DNA of 64,000 bases from Pseudodesulfovibrio sp. zrk46 (GCF_012516435.1 NZ_CP051216.1:3099669-3163668), one strand, 5' to 3'. Positions 14,850 through 24,056 are shown, counted from the first letter of the stretch. The notes: generated from the sequence alone by a model not told the origin. Made by a program: numbers and translations.

Positions 14850-16559
14850 ATGCACCCTGATCAAAAGGCCACATACGACAAATTGTCCCGTAATATCGCG
14901 TTGACCGTGATTACGGTTTCTATTGCGCCATTGATTTTGGTGGGTGGTCTTATTTTTGATCAGATGCGTTCCATCTATCGAGAGAAGGTTTACTCTCATC
15001 TGGCCGAGGTGGTGGATAAGCATAAGGATACCGTGGATTCCTTCCTTCAGGAAAAGCTGAATGAGGTTCACTACCTTGGCCGGGCTTATTCTTATGAACA
15101 ATTGACTGACCCTGTTTTTCTGCAGGAAACCCTTCGCGGTATCCAGCAACAGTTCGGCCGTATTTTTGTGGATATTGGCGTCATCGATGAGAATGGGCGA
15201 CAGATTGCCTATGCTGGCCCATATGCCTTACTAGGTGCAGATTATTCTGCGGCAGAGTGGTATCGGCAGTCCCGAAACCAAGAAGCGGTTATTAGTGACG
15301 TTATCTTAGGACTTCGTCAGTCTCCACATTTCTTTATTACTATTAATAATGATACTGGTGGGAAGAAGTGGACTTTGCGCGTTACGATCGATTTTCTGGC
15401 ATTTAGTCATTTAGTAGAAAATATCCGGATCGGTGAGACTGGCTCTGCTTATATACTAAACAACCAAGGCGTCTTTCAGACCAAGCCTCTTGAGTCTTAT
15501 GAACACCTGACCCTTTCTCCTGTAAGTAGTATCCCGCTTCCAGAATTGTCTGACGTATCCATTGGAATCGCGTCGGGTAGTGATGGCGAGGATTACTTGG
15601 AAGTAGCTTCTCCGCTTAACAATGGTAATTGGAGACTTGTCTATCTTCAGCGGGTTTCAGATGCTTTTTCAGCCATGACTCGGGCTGAAACTGTTACTCT
15701 CCTAATCTTTTTAGTGGGTGGTATCGCTATTGTTGTAACCGCCATCGTTATCTCGCGTCAGTTGGTCGTTCGGTTCAAGATCATCGACCGTGAGTCTGAG
15801 CTTATGAGTAAGCAGATGGTGGAAACCGGCAAGCTTGCCGCTATAGGCGAACTTGCCGCGGGTATTGCTCACGAGATCAATAATCCTGTGGCTATCATGA
15901 TCGAAGAGGCCGGTTGGGTGGCTGACATCATGGAAGACGAAGGTAAGGGATTAGCTTCTTCTAGTGAAATTGATCGTGCTTTGCAGCAGGTTGCGACCCA
16001 AGGTCGACGGTGCAAGGACATTACACACAAACTCCTTAGTTTTGCTCGTCAGACTGATTCTCGAGTTACGAATGTTGTGCTGCCGGCGCTTATTCGTGAA
16101 GTGGTAGATATTTCGATGCAACCAGCGCGCTATGGCCAGGTTGATTTTGATCTGACCCTTGAAGAAGCGATGCCGCCCGTTCGTGCCTCGGTTACTGAAC
16201 TTCATCAAGTTTTTTTGAATCTTGTAAACAACGCGATTCAAGCAATGGAAACTGAAGGTGGAGGGACTTTGTCCATCTCTTGCCGAGAGAATAACGGTGT
16301 GGCTGAGGTTGTTGTAGCTGATGATGGACCAGGTATTCCTGCCGCTAATCTTAACAGAGTCTTTGATCCATTTTTTACCACAAAGCCTGTGGGCAAGGGC
16401 AGTGGGCTCGGGTTGTCAATTTGTTTTGGAATTATCCACCAGATGGGTGGAGAAATAGATGTAGAAAGTGGTGTGGGCCAGGGGACCCGGTTCAATATCC
16501 GGCTTCCGTACCCCGCTCCAGTGGAACAGGCAAACGCAAAGGAGTTGCACCATGACTAA
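14850..16559 (+). CDS. Membrane sensor histidine kinase with Cache-like domain
   Basis: This 569-residue kinase has a transmembrane segment at about residues 16-38, a periplasmic double-Cache-like sensor (about 40-275), a second membrane segment at about 280-305, a HisKA domain with HEINNP (His341) and an HATPase domain with DDGPGI and GSGLGL. It heads a sigma-54-dependent operon of three receiver proteins and a TSUP-family transporter, so it probably senses an extracytoplasmic small molecule related to that transporter. Cache domains commonly bind organic acids or amino acids. Its own output must pass through stand-alone receivers, since no DNA-binding partner is encoded in the operon. Confidence 0.9.
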   Translation: MHPDQKATYDKLSRNIALTVITVSIAPLILVGGLIFDQMRSIYREKVYSHLAEVVDKHKDTVDSFLQEKLNEVHYLGRAYSYEQLTDPVFLQETLRGIQQQFGRIFVDIGVIDENGRQIAYAGPYALLGADYSAAEWYRQSRNQEAVISDVILGLRQSPHFFITINNDTGGKKWTLRVTIDFLAFSHLVENIRIGETGSAYILNNQGVFQTKPLESYEHLTLSPVSSIPLPELSDVSIGIASGSDGEDYLEVASPLNNGNWRLVYLQRVSDAFSAMTRAETVTLLIFLVGGIAIVVTAIVISRQLVVRFKIIDRESELMSKQMVETGKLAAIGELAAGIAHEINNPVAIMIEEAGWVADIMEDEGKGLASSSEIDRALQQVATQGRRCKDITHKLLSFARQTDSRVTNVVLPALIREVVDISMQPARYGQVDFDLTLEEAMPPVRASVTELHQVFLNLVNNAIQAMETEGGGTLSISCRENNGVAEVVVADDGPGIPAANLNRVFDPFFTTKPVGKGSGLGLSICFGIIHQMGGEIDVESGVGQGTRFNIRLPYPAPVEQANAKELHHD

Positions 16560-16983
16560 TGCCACGATCCTGATAGTGGACGATGAAATGGGCTTTGTCG
16601 AAACCATGGCAAAACGTCTGCAGAAGCGGAACATGACCGTGTACAAGGCTTATGATGGCGATGCGGCCCTCAGCCAGTTGGAAGAGCACAAGGACGTCCA
16701 GGTCGTTATTTTGGATATGAAAATGCCCGGTAAAGACGGTCTGGCCGTGTTGCAGGATATAAAGGAAGCTCACCCTCTGGTTGAAGTGATCATGCTTACT
16801 GGTCACGCGACCGTGCCGACGGCTGTCGAAGGAATGCAGCACGGGGCATTCGACTATCTTATGAAGCCTTGTAGTTTCGACAATCTCAATGAGAAAATTC
16901 TTGAAGCCGTGGCTTTAAAGAATGAGCACGAAACTGAGGCAGTGGAAGAGCGTGTCGGTAATATTGCCGGACGTATGGGATAG
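16552..16983 (+). CDS. Stand-alone receiver protein 1
   Basis: This 143-residue single-receiver protein has acidic pocket D10-D11, phosphoacceptor Asp55 in VILDMKMPG and the Lys of YLMKP, plus a 20-residue C-terminal tail rich in Glu. I take the ATG at 16552, which overlaps the last eight bases of the kinase gene; a longer frame from 16468 would lie inside the kinase coding sequence. Direct overlap makes it the first phosphoryl acceptor candidate for the kinase. Confidence 0.9.
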   Translation: MTNATILIVDDEMGFVETMAKRLQKRNMTVYKAYDGDAALSQLEEHKDVQVVILDMKMPGKDGLAVLQDIKEAHPLVEVIMLTGHATVPTAVEGMQHGAFDYLMKPCSFDNLNEKILEAVALKNEHETEAVEERVGNIAGRMG

Positions 16984-17002
16984 AGTTCTGAGGAGACTGA
17001 CT

Positions 17003-17389
17003 ATGACCACCCGCACGAACATACGACTTCTCATTGTTGATGATGAGATCGGCTTTGCCGATGTGCTGCGCAAGCGTATGGCTCGTCGGGGTGTTGAGGC
17101 TACGCCCGCATCTAGTGGGGAAGAAGCATTTCGTATCTTGCGTGGTTACGAATTTGACGTCGCCATCGTAGACCTCAAGCTTCAGGGCATGGACGGGGTG
17201 GAGATCCTTCGTGTTTTCCGCCTTATGGCTCCAGATATGCCGGTGCTTATGCTTACCGGACATGGGTGTGATGACGCCCGAAGAATATGTATGGAATACG
17301 GGGCTTCTGGCTATCTGCATAAGCCCATAGAATTCGACAGACTTCTGGAAAGAACTCTGCACGCAGCTGAGGCAGGAGGTGCCGCATGA
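17003..17389 (+). CDS. Stand-alone receiver protein 2
   Basis: This 128-residue single-receiver protein has the phosphoacceptor at Asp57 (VAIVDLKLQG) and the Lys in LHKPIEF. The chosen start at 17003 has AGGAG upstream; an earlier in-frame start would overlap the previous gene. The loop after the phosphoacceptor (DLKLQGMDG) departs from the usual MPG form, suggesting a specialised role. The stop overlaps the next start as ATGA. Confidence 0.88.
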   Translation: MTTRTNIRLLIVDDEIGFADVLRKRMARRGVEATPASSGEEAFRILRGYEFDVAIVDLKLQGMDGVEILRVFRLMAPDMPVLMLTGHGCDDARRICMEYGASGYLHKPIEFDRLLERTLHAAEAGGAA

Positions 17390-17781
17390 ATGGTGTCAAC
17401 GTTCTGCATATCGATGATGAGACAGGGTTCTCCGCTTCGGTTGGCAGGCGGTTGATCCGGCGGGGCATGAATTGCCACTCGGCTGCCAGCGGTCCAGAAG
17501 CGCTGGATATATTGGCACGGGAAGATGTCGATGTTGTATTGCTCGACATCAAAATGCCGGGAATGGACGGCATCAAGACCCTTGGTAGTATCAAAAAAGA
17601 GCATCCTATGATAGAAGTCATAATGCTCACAGGTCATGCGGATACGGACATTGTCATATCCAGTTTGGCCATGGGAGCTTATGACTATCTGATTAAACCG
17701 GTTGAGATCGGTATAATCATGCGAAAGATCGAAGATGCTGCCGAGAGACGAAAAAGAAACCTGGAACAAGGGGCGCGATAG
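17386..17781 (+). CDS. Stand-alone receiver protein 3
   Basis: This 131-residue single-receiver protein has acidic pocket D10-D11, phosphoacceptor Asp54 in LLDIKMPG and the Lys in YLIKPV, ending in a basic helix (residues about 115-131). It starts within the ATGA overlap with receiver 2. Three consecutive receivers after one kinase suggest a branched or buffered phosphorelay. No target is visible beyond the transporter downstream. Confidence 0.89.
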   Translation: MNGVNVLHIDDETGFSASVGRRLIRRGMNCHSAASGPEALDILAREDVDVVLLDIKMPGMDGIKTLGSIKKEHPMIEVIMLTGHADTDIVISSLAMGAYDYLIKPVEIGIIMRKIEDAAERRKRNLEQGAR

Positions 17782-17830
17782 CGTCAGGGGTTCTGCACAA
17801 GTCGAAAACTCAAGAGGAAGCGAGGAAATC

Positions 17831-19111
17831 ATGCGATTTTTCAATCAATGGGGAAGATTCATGATGGCGGGAGCCGGAGCTCTCGCACAATGGGAAATTA
17901 ACAACGCAAAGTCGATTGTGAGCAGCCGTAAAAAGCTGTTGTTGATCGGTCTTATGGTTATTCCCATTATTCTCGGCGGCATTGCGTTCGCCGATGACAT
18001 CGGACCAGTTCTGCCCGACCTGTTGGGCGGTAAGAAAGCTTACAGCCCGGCGTTTTACAGTTTGGGAATTTTTCTGGTGTCCATTGCCATCGGCATGGGC
18101 GCAGGTTTGATTACCGGCTGTATTGGTGCAGGTGGTGGATTTATTATCGCCCCAGCTCTTATGTCTGCCGGCATCAAGGGGATTTTGGCGGTCGGTACTG
18201 ACCTTTTCCATATTTTCGCAAAGGCGATAATGGGAAGTGTCATTCATCGAAAGCTTGGTAATGTCTCTGTCGCACTGGCAGTGGTTTTTCTTGTCGGTGC
18301 TGTGATTGGCGCAACTGCTGGTGGTATCATCAACCGTGTACTCTATGAGATCAACCCAGTCCTGAGTGATGCATTTATCACGACTGTATACTCTCTGATG
18401 CTTGGCTTCTTGGGCTTCTATGCTCTGTCTGATTACTTGCGGTCGCGCAAGAAGGGCGGTGGCGGAGACGCTCATGGTGGTTCCGAGGGCGCTGAACTTG
18501 GTGCCATGTCCAAGAACCTTCAGTCCGTCAACTTCCCCCCCATGGTGAAGTTTGATCAGGACTTGGTCCCTGGTGGCCGTCAGATCTCTTGGGTCTTCTT
18601 GGTCCTTTCCGGAGCATTGGTTGGCCTTGCTGCTGGTATTATGGGTGTTGGTGGAGGCTTTCTGACCTTCCCGATCTTTGTCTACGTCCTCGGTGTTTCT
18701 TCCATGACCACCGTTGGTACCGACATCTTCCAGATCGTATTTACCGCAGGTTTTGCCTCGGTCTCCCAGTATGCAATTTATGGATTCATCTTTTACACTT
18801 TGGCAATGGGTATGCTTATCGGATCCCTGCTCGGTATTCAGATCGGCGCACTAGTTACCAAGGTTGTCCCCGGTATTACTATTCGTGGCTTCTACGCCAT
18901 GGCTGTTTTGGCCGGTTTCATGAATCGAATCTTTGCACTGCCCGGCAAGCTTGGTGAAATGGGTGTTATCCCAATCTCAGCTGAAATGGGGGCAATACTC
19001 AATGATATTGGTATTTGGGCATTCTTTGTCGTAATCGGCGGATTCTCCGTCTGGGTTATCGGTACGTTCCTGCGCAATATCCCTGCGCTGAAGAGCGGGG
19101 AGGCACATTAA
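17831..19111 (+). CDS. TauE/SafE (TSUP) family membrane transporter
   Basis: This 426-residue inner-membrane protein has about nine hydrophobic segments and two related repeat halves marked by GAGLITGCIGAGGGFIIAP and GLAAGIMGVGGGFLTFP. These glycine-rich motifs typify the TSUP family, which exports or imports sulfite, sulfoacetate, taurine-derived compounds and other small anions. The start at 17831 follows GAGGAA; a frame opening at 17735 would overlap receiver 3. A long N-terminal extension (about 50 residues) precedes the first strong membrane helix. In a sulfate reducer an inorganic sulfur oxyanion or organic acid is plausible, but the substrate cannot be read from the sequence. Confidence 0.88.
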   Translation: MRFFNQWGRFMMAGAGALAQWEINNAKSIVSSRKKLLLIGLMVIPIILGGIAFADDIGPVLPDLLGGKKAYSPAFYSLGIFLVSIAIGMGAGLITGCIGAGGGFIIAPALMSAGIKGILAVGTDLFHIFAKAIMGSVIHRKLGNVSVALAVVFLVGAVIGATAGGIINRVLYEINPVLSDAFITTVYSLMLGFLGFYALSDYLRSRKKGGGGDAHGGSEGAELGAMSKNLQSVNFPPMVKFDQDLVPGGRQISWVFLVLSGALVGLAAGIMGVGGGFLTFPIFVYVLGVSSMTTVGTDIFQIVFTAGFASVSQYAIYGFIFYTLAMGMLIGSLLGIQIGALVTKVVPGITIRGFYAMAVLAGFMNRIFALPGKLGEMGVIPISAEMGAILNDIGIWAFFVVIGGFSVWVIGTFLRNIPALKSGEAH

Positions 19112-19112
19112 T

Positions 19113-19799
19113 ATGATAGCTAACAAGAAGGAATTCTACGGTGGAGTAATCCTGCTGGCGGCGTTCTTTGTGGTGCTGTTCTTCATGTTCCAGCCCATGT
19201 TCAAGGGACACAACGCCATGGAGTATCTGGATAACCTGTATAACTCAATTTCCAAGGGATCAGTGAATTATGTTCCAGCTTTGAAGGAAGATGTTCATCA
19301 GCTCGACTCCATGAATGTGGAGCTTGTTTTGAACTATCCCAGTGAAGTTGAGGCTAGTCAGTCTGTGGCTCTTTTTACCAACACTGGTTCAACTGCTTCA
19401 GCTGCTGGTAAGACGGTAAATGTCTCTGGCTCACTTGGGAATATCCTCAGTGGTACACTCGCCGATGCGGATTTAATGTACCACAATGACAAAAAGTCCA
19501 TTGAGGATAAGTATGGCATTGAAGCGCGTCGCGTAGTGTTTAACTGGTGGACTTCTCTCAAGCTTATTGACAAGGGCCTCAAGGATCAGGGAGCGTTTGC
19601 CGCAGCTAAGCTCGTGACCACTATTGAGAAGAAGGCTGTTGAAGCTTCGTACAATTATTACGAGGTTGAGCCGATGAAGATTACGGATAATCTTGGGTTG
19701 GTTATCTTCTCATTGGCATTCTATGTCTTCTATACATTGTGGTATGGCTTCGCCATTCTCTTCATCTTTGAGGGGTGGGGCTTGAGGTTGAGTCACTAA
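19113..19799 (+). CDS. Conserved membrane protein of the TSUP operon
   Basis: This 228-residue protein starts one base after the transporter stop, so the two are coupled. It has a membrane helix at about residues 10-29, a roughly 160-residue extracytoplasmic domain and a second helix at about 196-218, leaving both ends in the cytoplasm. The outer domain contains a Ser/Thr/Gly-rich stretch (about 85-115) and charged helices. I do not recognise the family. Tight linkage suggests an accessory subunit of the transporter, or a link between transporter and kinase. Confidence 0.75.
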   Translation: MIANKKEFYGGVILLAAFFVVLFFMFQPMFKGHNAMEYLDNLYNSISKGSVNYVPALKEDVHQLDSMNVELVLNYPSEVEASQSVALFTNTGSTASAAGKTVNVSGSLGNILSGTLADADLMYHNDKKSIEDKYGIEARRVVFNWWTSLKLIDKGLKDQGAFAAAKLVTTIEKKAVEASYNYYEVEPMKITDNLGLVIFSLAFYVFYTLWYGFAILFIFEGWGLRLSH

Positions 19800-19829
19800 A
19801 TAAAATACTAATTCCATACCCCAGCCAGT

Positions 19830-19869
19830 GTGCGGCTCGGTCGTGATTTCCCCGGCGACCGGGCCGCAC
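19830..19869 (+). terminator. Terminator of the kinase/TSUP operon
   Basis: GTGCGGCTCGGTCG (19830-19843) pairs with CGACCGGGCCGCAC (19856-19869), a 14-base-pair stem with one mismatch. The following sequence TAATTTGGG has only a weak T-run. It lies 30 bases past the last gene. Confidence 0.7.
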
Positions 19870-19970
19870 TAATTTGGGATATACTCAGAGAAACGATAAT
19901 CGCAGAGGGGAAGGCATGGTCGTTAATCCTACGGCTGTGGCGGGGCGAATAGCATATTAATTGAACGAGT

Positions 19971-19985
19971 GGGGCGTTTTACCCC
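19971..19985. promoter_or_regulatory. GGGGC-type inverted repeat before PAS kinase
   Basis: GGGGCGTTTTACCCC is an inverted repeat of the same length and arms as the sites at 14500 and 14598. A half-site GGGGCGAATAGC lies 29 bases upstream. It abuts a sigma-70-like promoter, so here it may mediate autoregulation. Confidence 0.5.
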
Positions 19986-19992
19986 GGAAAGA

Positions 19993-20021
19993 GTTTACAG
20001 CGCCTTATTTTTTACATAATT
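19993..20021 (+). promoter_or_regulatory. Sigma-70-like promoter of PAS kinase operon
   Basis: TTTACA (19993-19998) and TAATTT (20016-20021) are separated by 17 bases, immediately downstream of the GGGGC inverted repeat and about 22 bases before the kinase start. The match is moderate. Confidence 0.5.
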
Positions 20022-20043
20022 TAGGTTGTATAAGGAAAGTCTC

Positions 20044-21537
20044 ATGAATCTTCAGAATTATTACGACACGGTCATGCAATTAAGTCACGGAATCGTGGTG
20101 ACGCTTGATTTAGATGGCCTCGTTGTGCATGGAAATGCTGAGTTGGAACAGCTGTCAGGTTATTCCATGCAGGAGCTCGCCGGTCGTGATTGGTTTGAGA
20201 CCTTCATCCCAGAAGATGAACGTGATGCCGCTCGTAAAGCTGTGTTGGAGCGTGCTCATGATCAGGGTGTTTCCGCAATGGCCGGTGCCATTCGCGACCG
20301 CGACGGTGATTTTATCTACATTCATTGGCATCTTAAGCCGTTGGCTGACTCCAAAGGAGAGGTTATATCTATTTTATGTGTCGGTCAGGATGTGACTGGG
20401 CACATGTTGCGAGAAAATGGGTTACTTCGTGAGCGCTTCACTTTGATGGAGCGCAACAAAGAACTAAATTGTCTCTATGAAATCAGTCAGCTTATGGGTG
20501 ATATGGAACCTCCACTAGGTGTACTTCTTCAACGAGTTGTCCAAGTGCTTTCAAATGGTTTTCAGCACCCGGAAAAGACGCATGTTCGTTTGCGAGTAGA
20601 TAACGAAATATGGGAAACTAGCTCTTTTCTCGCTACGGACCATGTTATTAGTGAGCCTGTTATGGTGCACCGCGAAAAGCGTGGTGAGTTAGCGGTATTT
20701 GCAGAGTCTGGTCATAAGGCTCCGTTTATTGATGACGAGCTAGACTTGTTGGCTACAGCGGTTCAGCAAGTGGCACTCATTGTGGCCAAAAAGGAGTCGC
20801 GCGAGTCTAAGTTAGCCCTAGAGGCGCAACTGCGTCAGGCTGACAGGTTGGCGAAAATTGGACAATTCTCTGCTGGTGTAGCACATGAAATAAATGAGCC
20901 TTTGGCCAATATCTTGGGTTTTGCTGAGTTGGCTCTTCAAACACCGAATCTGCCTGAGCAGGTGAAGTCTGATCTTGGTTCTATTGTCGATTCGTCGTTG
21001 CATGCACGTGAAGTCATTCGCAAATTAATGTTTTTTAGTCGCCAGATGCCACCTCAATTGTTGGAAGTGGATTTTAATGAAGTGGTGGAACAAGCTATTT
21101 CAATCACTGAAACTGGTGCTAAGCGTTCCAATGTGGAAATCGTACGTGATTTCGATTCAGCATTGCCAAGACTGCACGCTGATCCTCAGCATCTTAAGCA
21201 GGTTGTGATTAATCTTGTTGCTAACAGCATCCAAGCGATGCCGGATGGCGGTCGCATAACTGTTCAGACCATAAGTGATGGAAGCGATGCCTATATCATT
21301 GTCGAAGACACTGGGCCAGGTATGGAGCCAGAAGTGCTGAAGCAAATTTTCAATCCATTTTACACTACCAAGGATGTAGACCAAGGAACTGGCCTTGGTT
21401 TGTCTGTCGTGCATGGGATAATTAAGGCGCATGATGGGTTTATTCAGGTCCACAGTAAGCCTGGAGAAGGTACGCGTGTTGAAGTGGCTTTTCCCTGTCC
21501 AAAGGACGGAATCCTGTGTAGCGAGGGTGTCTCATGA
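20044..21537 (+). CDS. Cytoplasmic PAS-domain sensor histidine kinase
   Basis: This 497-residue kinase lacks membrane segments. It has an N-terminal PAS domain (about 10-125), a linker and GAF-like region (about 135-245), a HisKA domain with HEINEPL (His281, where most relatives read HEINNPL) and an HATPase domain with DTGPGM and GTGLGL. The ATG at 20044 follows AAGGAAAG; an in-frame TTG six codons upstream is less likely. It overlaps the sigma-54 regulator as ATGA and is clearly its partner. Confidence 0.9.
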   Translation: MNLQNYYDTVMQLSHGIVVTLDLDGLVVHGNAELEQLSGYSMQELAGRDWFETFIPEDERDAARKAVLERAHDQGVSAMAGAIRDRDGDFIYIHWHLKPLADSKGEVISILCVGQDVTGHMLRENGLLRERFTLMERNKELNCLYEISQLMGDMEPPLGVLLQRVVQVLSNGFQHPEKTHVRLRVDNEIWETSSFLATDHVISEPVMVHREKRGELAVFAESGHKAPFIDDELDLLATAVQQVALIVAKKESRESKLALEAQLRQADRLAKIGQFSAGVAHEINEPLANILGFAELALQTPNLPEQVKSDLGSIVDSSLHAREVIRKLMFFSRQMPPQLLEVDFNEVVEQAISITETGAKRSNVEIVRDFDSALPRLHADPQHLKQVVINLVANSIQAMPDGGRITVQTISDGSDAYIIVEDTGPGMEPEVLKQIFNPFYTTKDVDQGTGLGLSVVHGIIKAHDGFIQVHSKPGEGTRVEVAFPCPKDGILCSEGVS

Positions 21538-22874
21538 GTAATTCTATACGAATCTTGGCTGTCGATGACAGCAAATCTACTCTTGAAGTAATTAAGCGAA
21601 ATTTACAGCCTGAAGGGTATGAAGTCTTTACTTGCGAAAGAGTGGATGAAGCTTTGCCGTTGTTGGAAGACTTGGAGGTCGATTTAGTAATCACTGATTA
21701 CCGTATGCCACAGGCAACCGGTATGGACCTTATTAAACATGTTCGTGCGAATTACCCGGACACCGAGATCATGATGATTACAGGGTATCCGTCAATCCCC
21801 GGAGCTGTTGAGGCCATCAAAGACGGTGCAGGGGAGTACCTTGCTAAACCATTTACTAAAGAAGAATTGCTTGGAGCTGTAGAGCGTATAGTTGAACGTC
21901 ATCAGAGAAGACGAGTGCTTAGTTCACCGGATACACCTCCAGATAATTTTGGCATAATTGGCAGTTCGCTTGAAATGGAGCAGGTATTTCGGCGTATTGG
22001 CAAGGCTGCAGCTACAGATGCCAATGTACTAATTGTTGGCGAATCGGGGACAGGTAAGGAATTGGTCGCACGTGCGGTTCATTATAATAGTGATCGTCGA
22101 GCAGCCCCTTTTGTTCCCGTCAATTGCACGGCTATTCCCGATAGTTTGGTTGAGAGTGAATTATTTGGTCATGTAAAAGGTGCATTTACAGGAGCGAAAG
22201 AAGGGCGGGCTGGTTTTTTTGAAATAGCTCAGGCCGGTTCTATTTTTCTTGATGAAATAGGTGATGCAAGTCCCAATATGCAGGCTAAATTGCTGCGAGT
22301 GATTCAATCAAAGGAATTTACTAAAGTGGGCTCTAGCAAAGTGCATACTGTTGATACTAGAATCCTTGCAGCTACGCATAAGAATTTAAAGAGAATGGTC
22401 GAAGAGGGCTCATTCCGAGAAGACCTTTACTACCGTATTAATGTCGTTGATATTCCCGTTCCTAATTTAAGCGAACGAGGTGATGATATATTGGTGTTGG
22501 TCCATCATTTTCTGTCCAAGTTTTCTAGGGCTATGCACCGGACGCCACCGGGTTTAACCGATGATGTACTTCAAGCATTTCGTCGATACGCTTGGCCCGG
22601 TAATGTCCGAGAACTGGAAAATTTGATTCAACGACTTGTCGTGATAGTAGATCACGACCCCGTGGAGGTTACTGATCTTCCGGAAAGCATGCGTTTTAGT
22701 TTACCGAAAGAAGGTGGAGTTAATCGTTCCCTTGCTGAAGTTGAATATGAGCATATTCAAAATGTTCTCACAATGACTGGTGATAATAAGACTCGTGCTG
22801 CTGAAATCTTAGGGATTAATAGAAAAACCCTGCGCGAAAAGATTAAGAGAATGGAGCAACGGGGAGAAAGCTAA
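21534..22874 (+). CDS. Sigma-54-dependent response regulator (NtrC family)
   Basis: This 446-residue regulator has a receiver domain (phosphoacceptor Asp55, Lys in YLAKPF), an AAA+ domain with Walker A GESGTGKE at 169-176 and the sigma-54 contact loop GAFTGA at 216-221, and a C-terminal Fis-type helix-turn-helix. Its start overlaps the kinase stop. The strong sigma-54 promoter at 14772 lies before the adjacent kinase/TSUP operon, and the GGGGC-type repeats are shared by both operons. The simplest reading is that this protein activates that operon and regulates its own. That is inference from shared sites and proximity. Confidence 0.93.
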   Translation: MSNSIRILAVDDSKSTLEVIKRNLQPEGYEVFTCERVDEALPLLEDLEVDLVITDYRMPQATGMDLIKHVRANYPDTEIMMITGYPSIPGAVEAIKDGAGEYLAKPFTKEELLGAVERIVERHQRRRVLSSPDTPPDNFGIIGSSLEMEQVFRRIGKAAATDANVLIVGESGTGKELVARAVHYNSDRRAAPFVPVNCTAIPDSLVESELFGHVKGAFTGAKEGRAGFFEIAQAGSIFLDEIGDASPNMQAKLLRVIQSKEFTKVGSSKVHTVDTRILAATHKNLKRMVEEGSFREDLYYRINVVDIPVPNLSERGDDILVLVHHFLSKFSRAMHRTPPGLTDDVLQAFRRYAWPGNVRELENLIQRLVVIVDHDPVEVTDLPESMRFSLPKEGGVNRSLAEVEYEHIQNVLTMTGDNKTRAAEILGINRKTLREKIKRMEQRGES

Positions 22875-23023
22875 AAGCTACATGATAGAAAATATGGATT
22901 CGTAGCGCTATGATGTGATTGTAATAGGAGAATAATAATAGAATTGCAGCTAGGTATTGAAATTGCAAACGTCACTGGTTAAGCAGTCTCGGCGTCAATT
23001 TCATGTAAACTAAAGGCAAAGGC

Positions 23024-24013
23024 ATGTTGAATTTTCTGGCCCAACTCGATTATCTGCGGGACGTGCAGCGGACCTTCGGTAGTGGAGCGGACCGATTGGA
23101 TATGATTGGGGTTTTCTCCAAAATACTGTCCATTGTGGTGCCTTTGGTTTTGGCAATGGCGTTATGGTACTATCGACGCATTATTGGGTTCTATATACTT
23201 CGCTTTTTCGCTCGTCTGTTCGCTCCTAGAAGTCGACGTATTGTCGAAAACTATTTAGTGACAAAAGGCGTAATGCTCGATGTTTACGTCTACTCAAGTA
23301 GCGGTGTGGGTAAAAATATAGGTCAGGCCAGAGTGTCTGAAGTTGTTGGTGGCAAGATGATATTACAATTAGTCAACGTCGCCCCAACAGCTTTGAAATT
23401 TCATCATACTCGTGTGGTTTGTTACACAAAGCCGTTCACTTATTCCGGACGTAAAATCAATGCGTTCGTTACTTTTATTACACATGTCGTTAAGCGAGGA
23501 TCTGTCATAAAAGAGATGTCCCTTGCTACCCCTATTAGATATAAATTTGTTATACGGCGTAAACATAGTCGCCAAAGGGTTGCTCGAGAAGGGACTGTTC
23601 GGGTTAAGGCGTGGGATGTGCGGAAACGTAAGACGTTCTGGATGGGGCGTCCAGATTTGCAGACCATCAATAACCCGGCGCGATATGGTAATAAGATGCG
23701 ACTGTCAGTAGAGAATATCTCAGCTGGTGGCATGCGGATATTGGTGATTCATCCTTCTGGAAAGCTTCCGCCGCTTAAGGAAGGGGCGCAACTTGTCTTG
23801 AGAGTTAGCATTTGGAATCCAAAGACCAAGAAGTTCGCTTACTTTAACGTGATAGGGGCCATTCGCAGCCGTTTCAAGGGAAAGGGTGGTGCTATCGGAC
23901 TTGGTATTCAGTTTACAGCTGAAGGTGAGAATGTGGGAGGTAAGTATGTCTGGAAAAGCCTCTCCGGTGAGATGAAGGCTTTGTCTCAGTTCTTAGAGAA
24001 AATTTCAGGATAA
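23024..24013 (+). CDS. Membrane-anchored PilZ-like protein
   Basis: This 329-residue protein has one membrane helix at about residues 30-55 followed by a basic stretch, a beta-rich domain (about 75-170) and a C-terminal PilZ-like domain. The c-di-GMP-binding signature is present in recognisable form: RRKHSRQRV near residue 178 (the RXXXR element) and VENISAGGMRI near 235 (the D/NXSXXG element). The arrangement resembles YcgR-type receptors with an N-terminal partner domain. It probably responds to cyclic di-GMP at the membrane. It is monocistronic with a strong terminator after it. Binding itself is inferred. Confidence 0.75.
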   Translation: MLNFLAQLDYLRDVQRTFGSGADRLDMIGVFSKILSIVVPLVLAMALWYYRRIIGFYILRFFARLFAPRSRRIVENYLVTKGVMLDVYVYSSSGVGKNIGQARVSEVVGGKMILQLVNVAPTALKFHHTRVVCYTKPFTYSGRKINAFVTFITHVVKRGSVIKEMSLATPIRYKFVIRRKHSRQRVAREGTVRVKAWDVRKRKTFWMGRPDLQTINNPARYGNKMRLSVENISAGGMRILVIHPSGKLPPLKEGAQLVLRVSIWNPKTKKFAYFNVIGAIRSRFKGKGGAIGLGIQFTAEGENVGGKYVWKSLSGEMKALSQFLEKISG

Positions 24014-24024
24014 TAAGACCAAAT

Positions 24025-24056
24025 AAAAAGAGCCCTGCAAAGCAGGGCTCTTTTTA
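24025..24056. terminator. Bidirectional terminator between PilZ-like gene and fur
   Basis: GAGCCCTGC (24030-24038) and GCAGGGCTC (24042-24050) form a nine-base-pair stem with an AAA loop, flanked by AAAAA and TTTTT. It serves both convergent genes and overlaps the end of fur. Confidence 0.92.

Noticed and set aside
17735..17830. N-terminal extension of the TauE/SafE transporter
   Set aside because: The frame is open back to 17735, but that part overlaps receiver protein 3 in another frame, lacks a ribosome site, and the ATG at 17831 has GAGGAA upstream.
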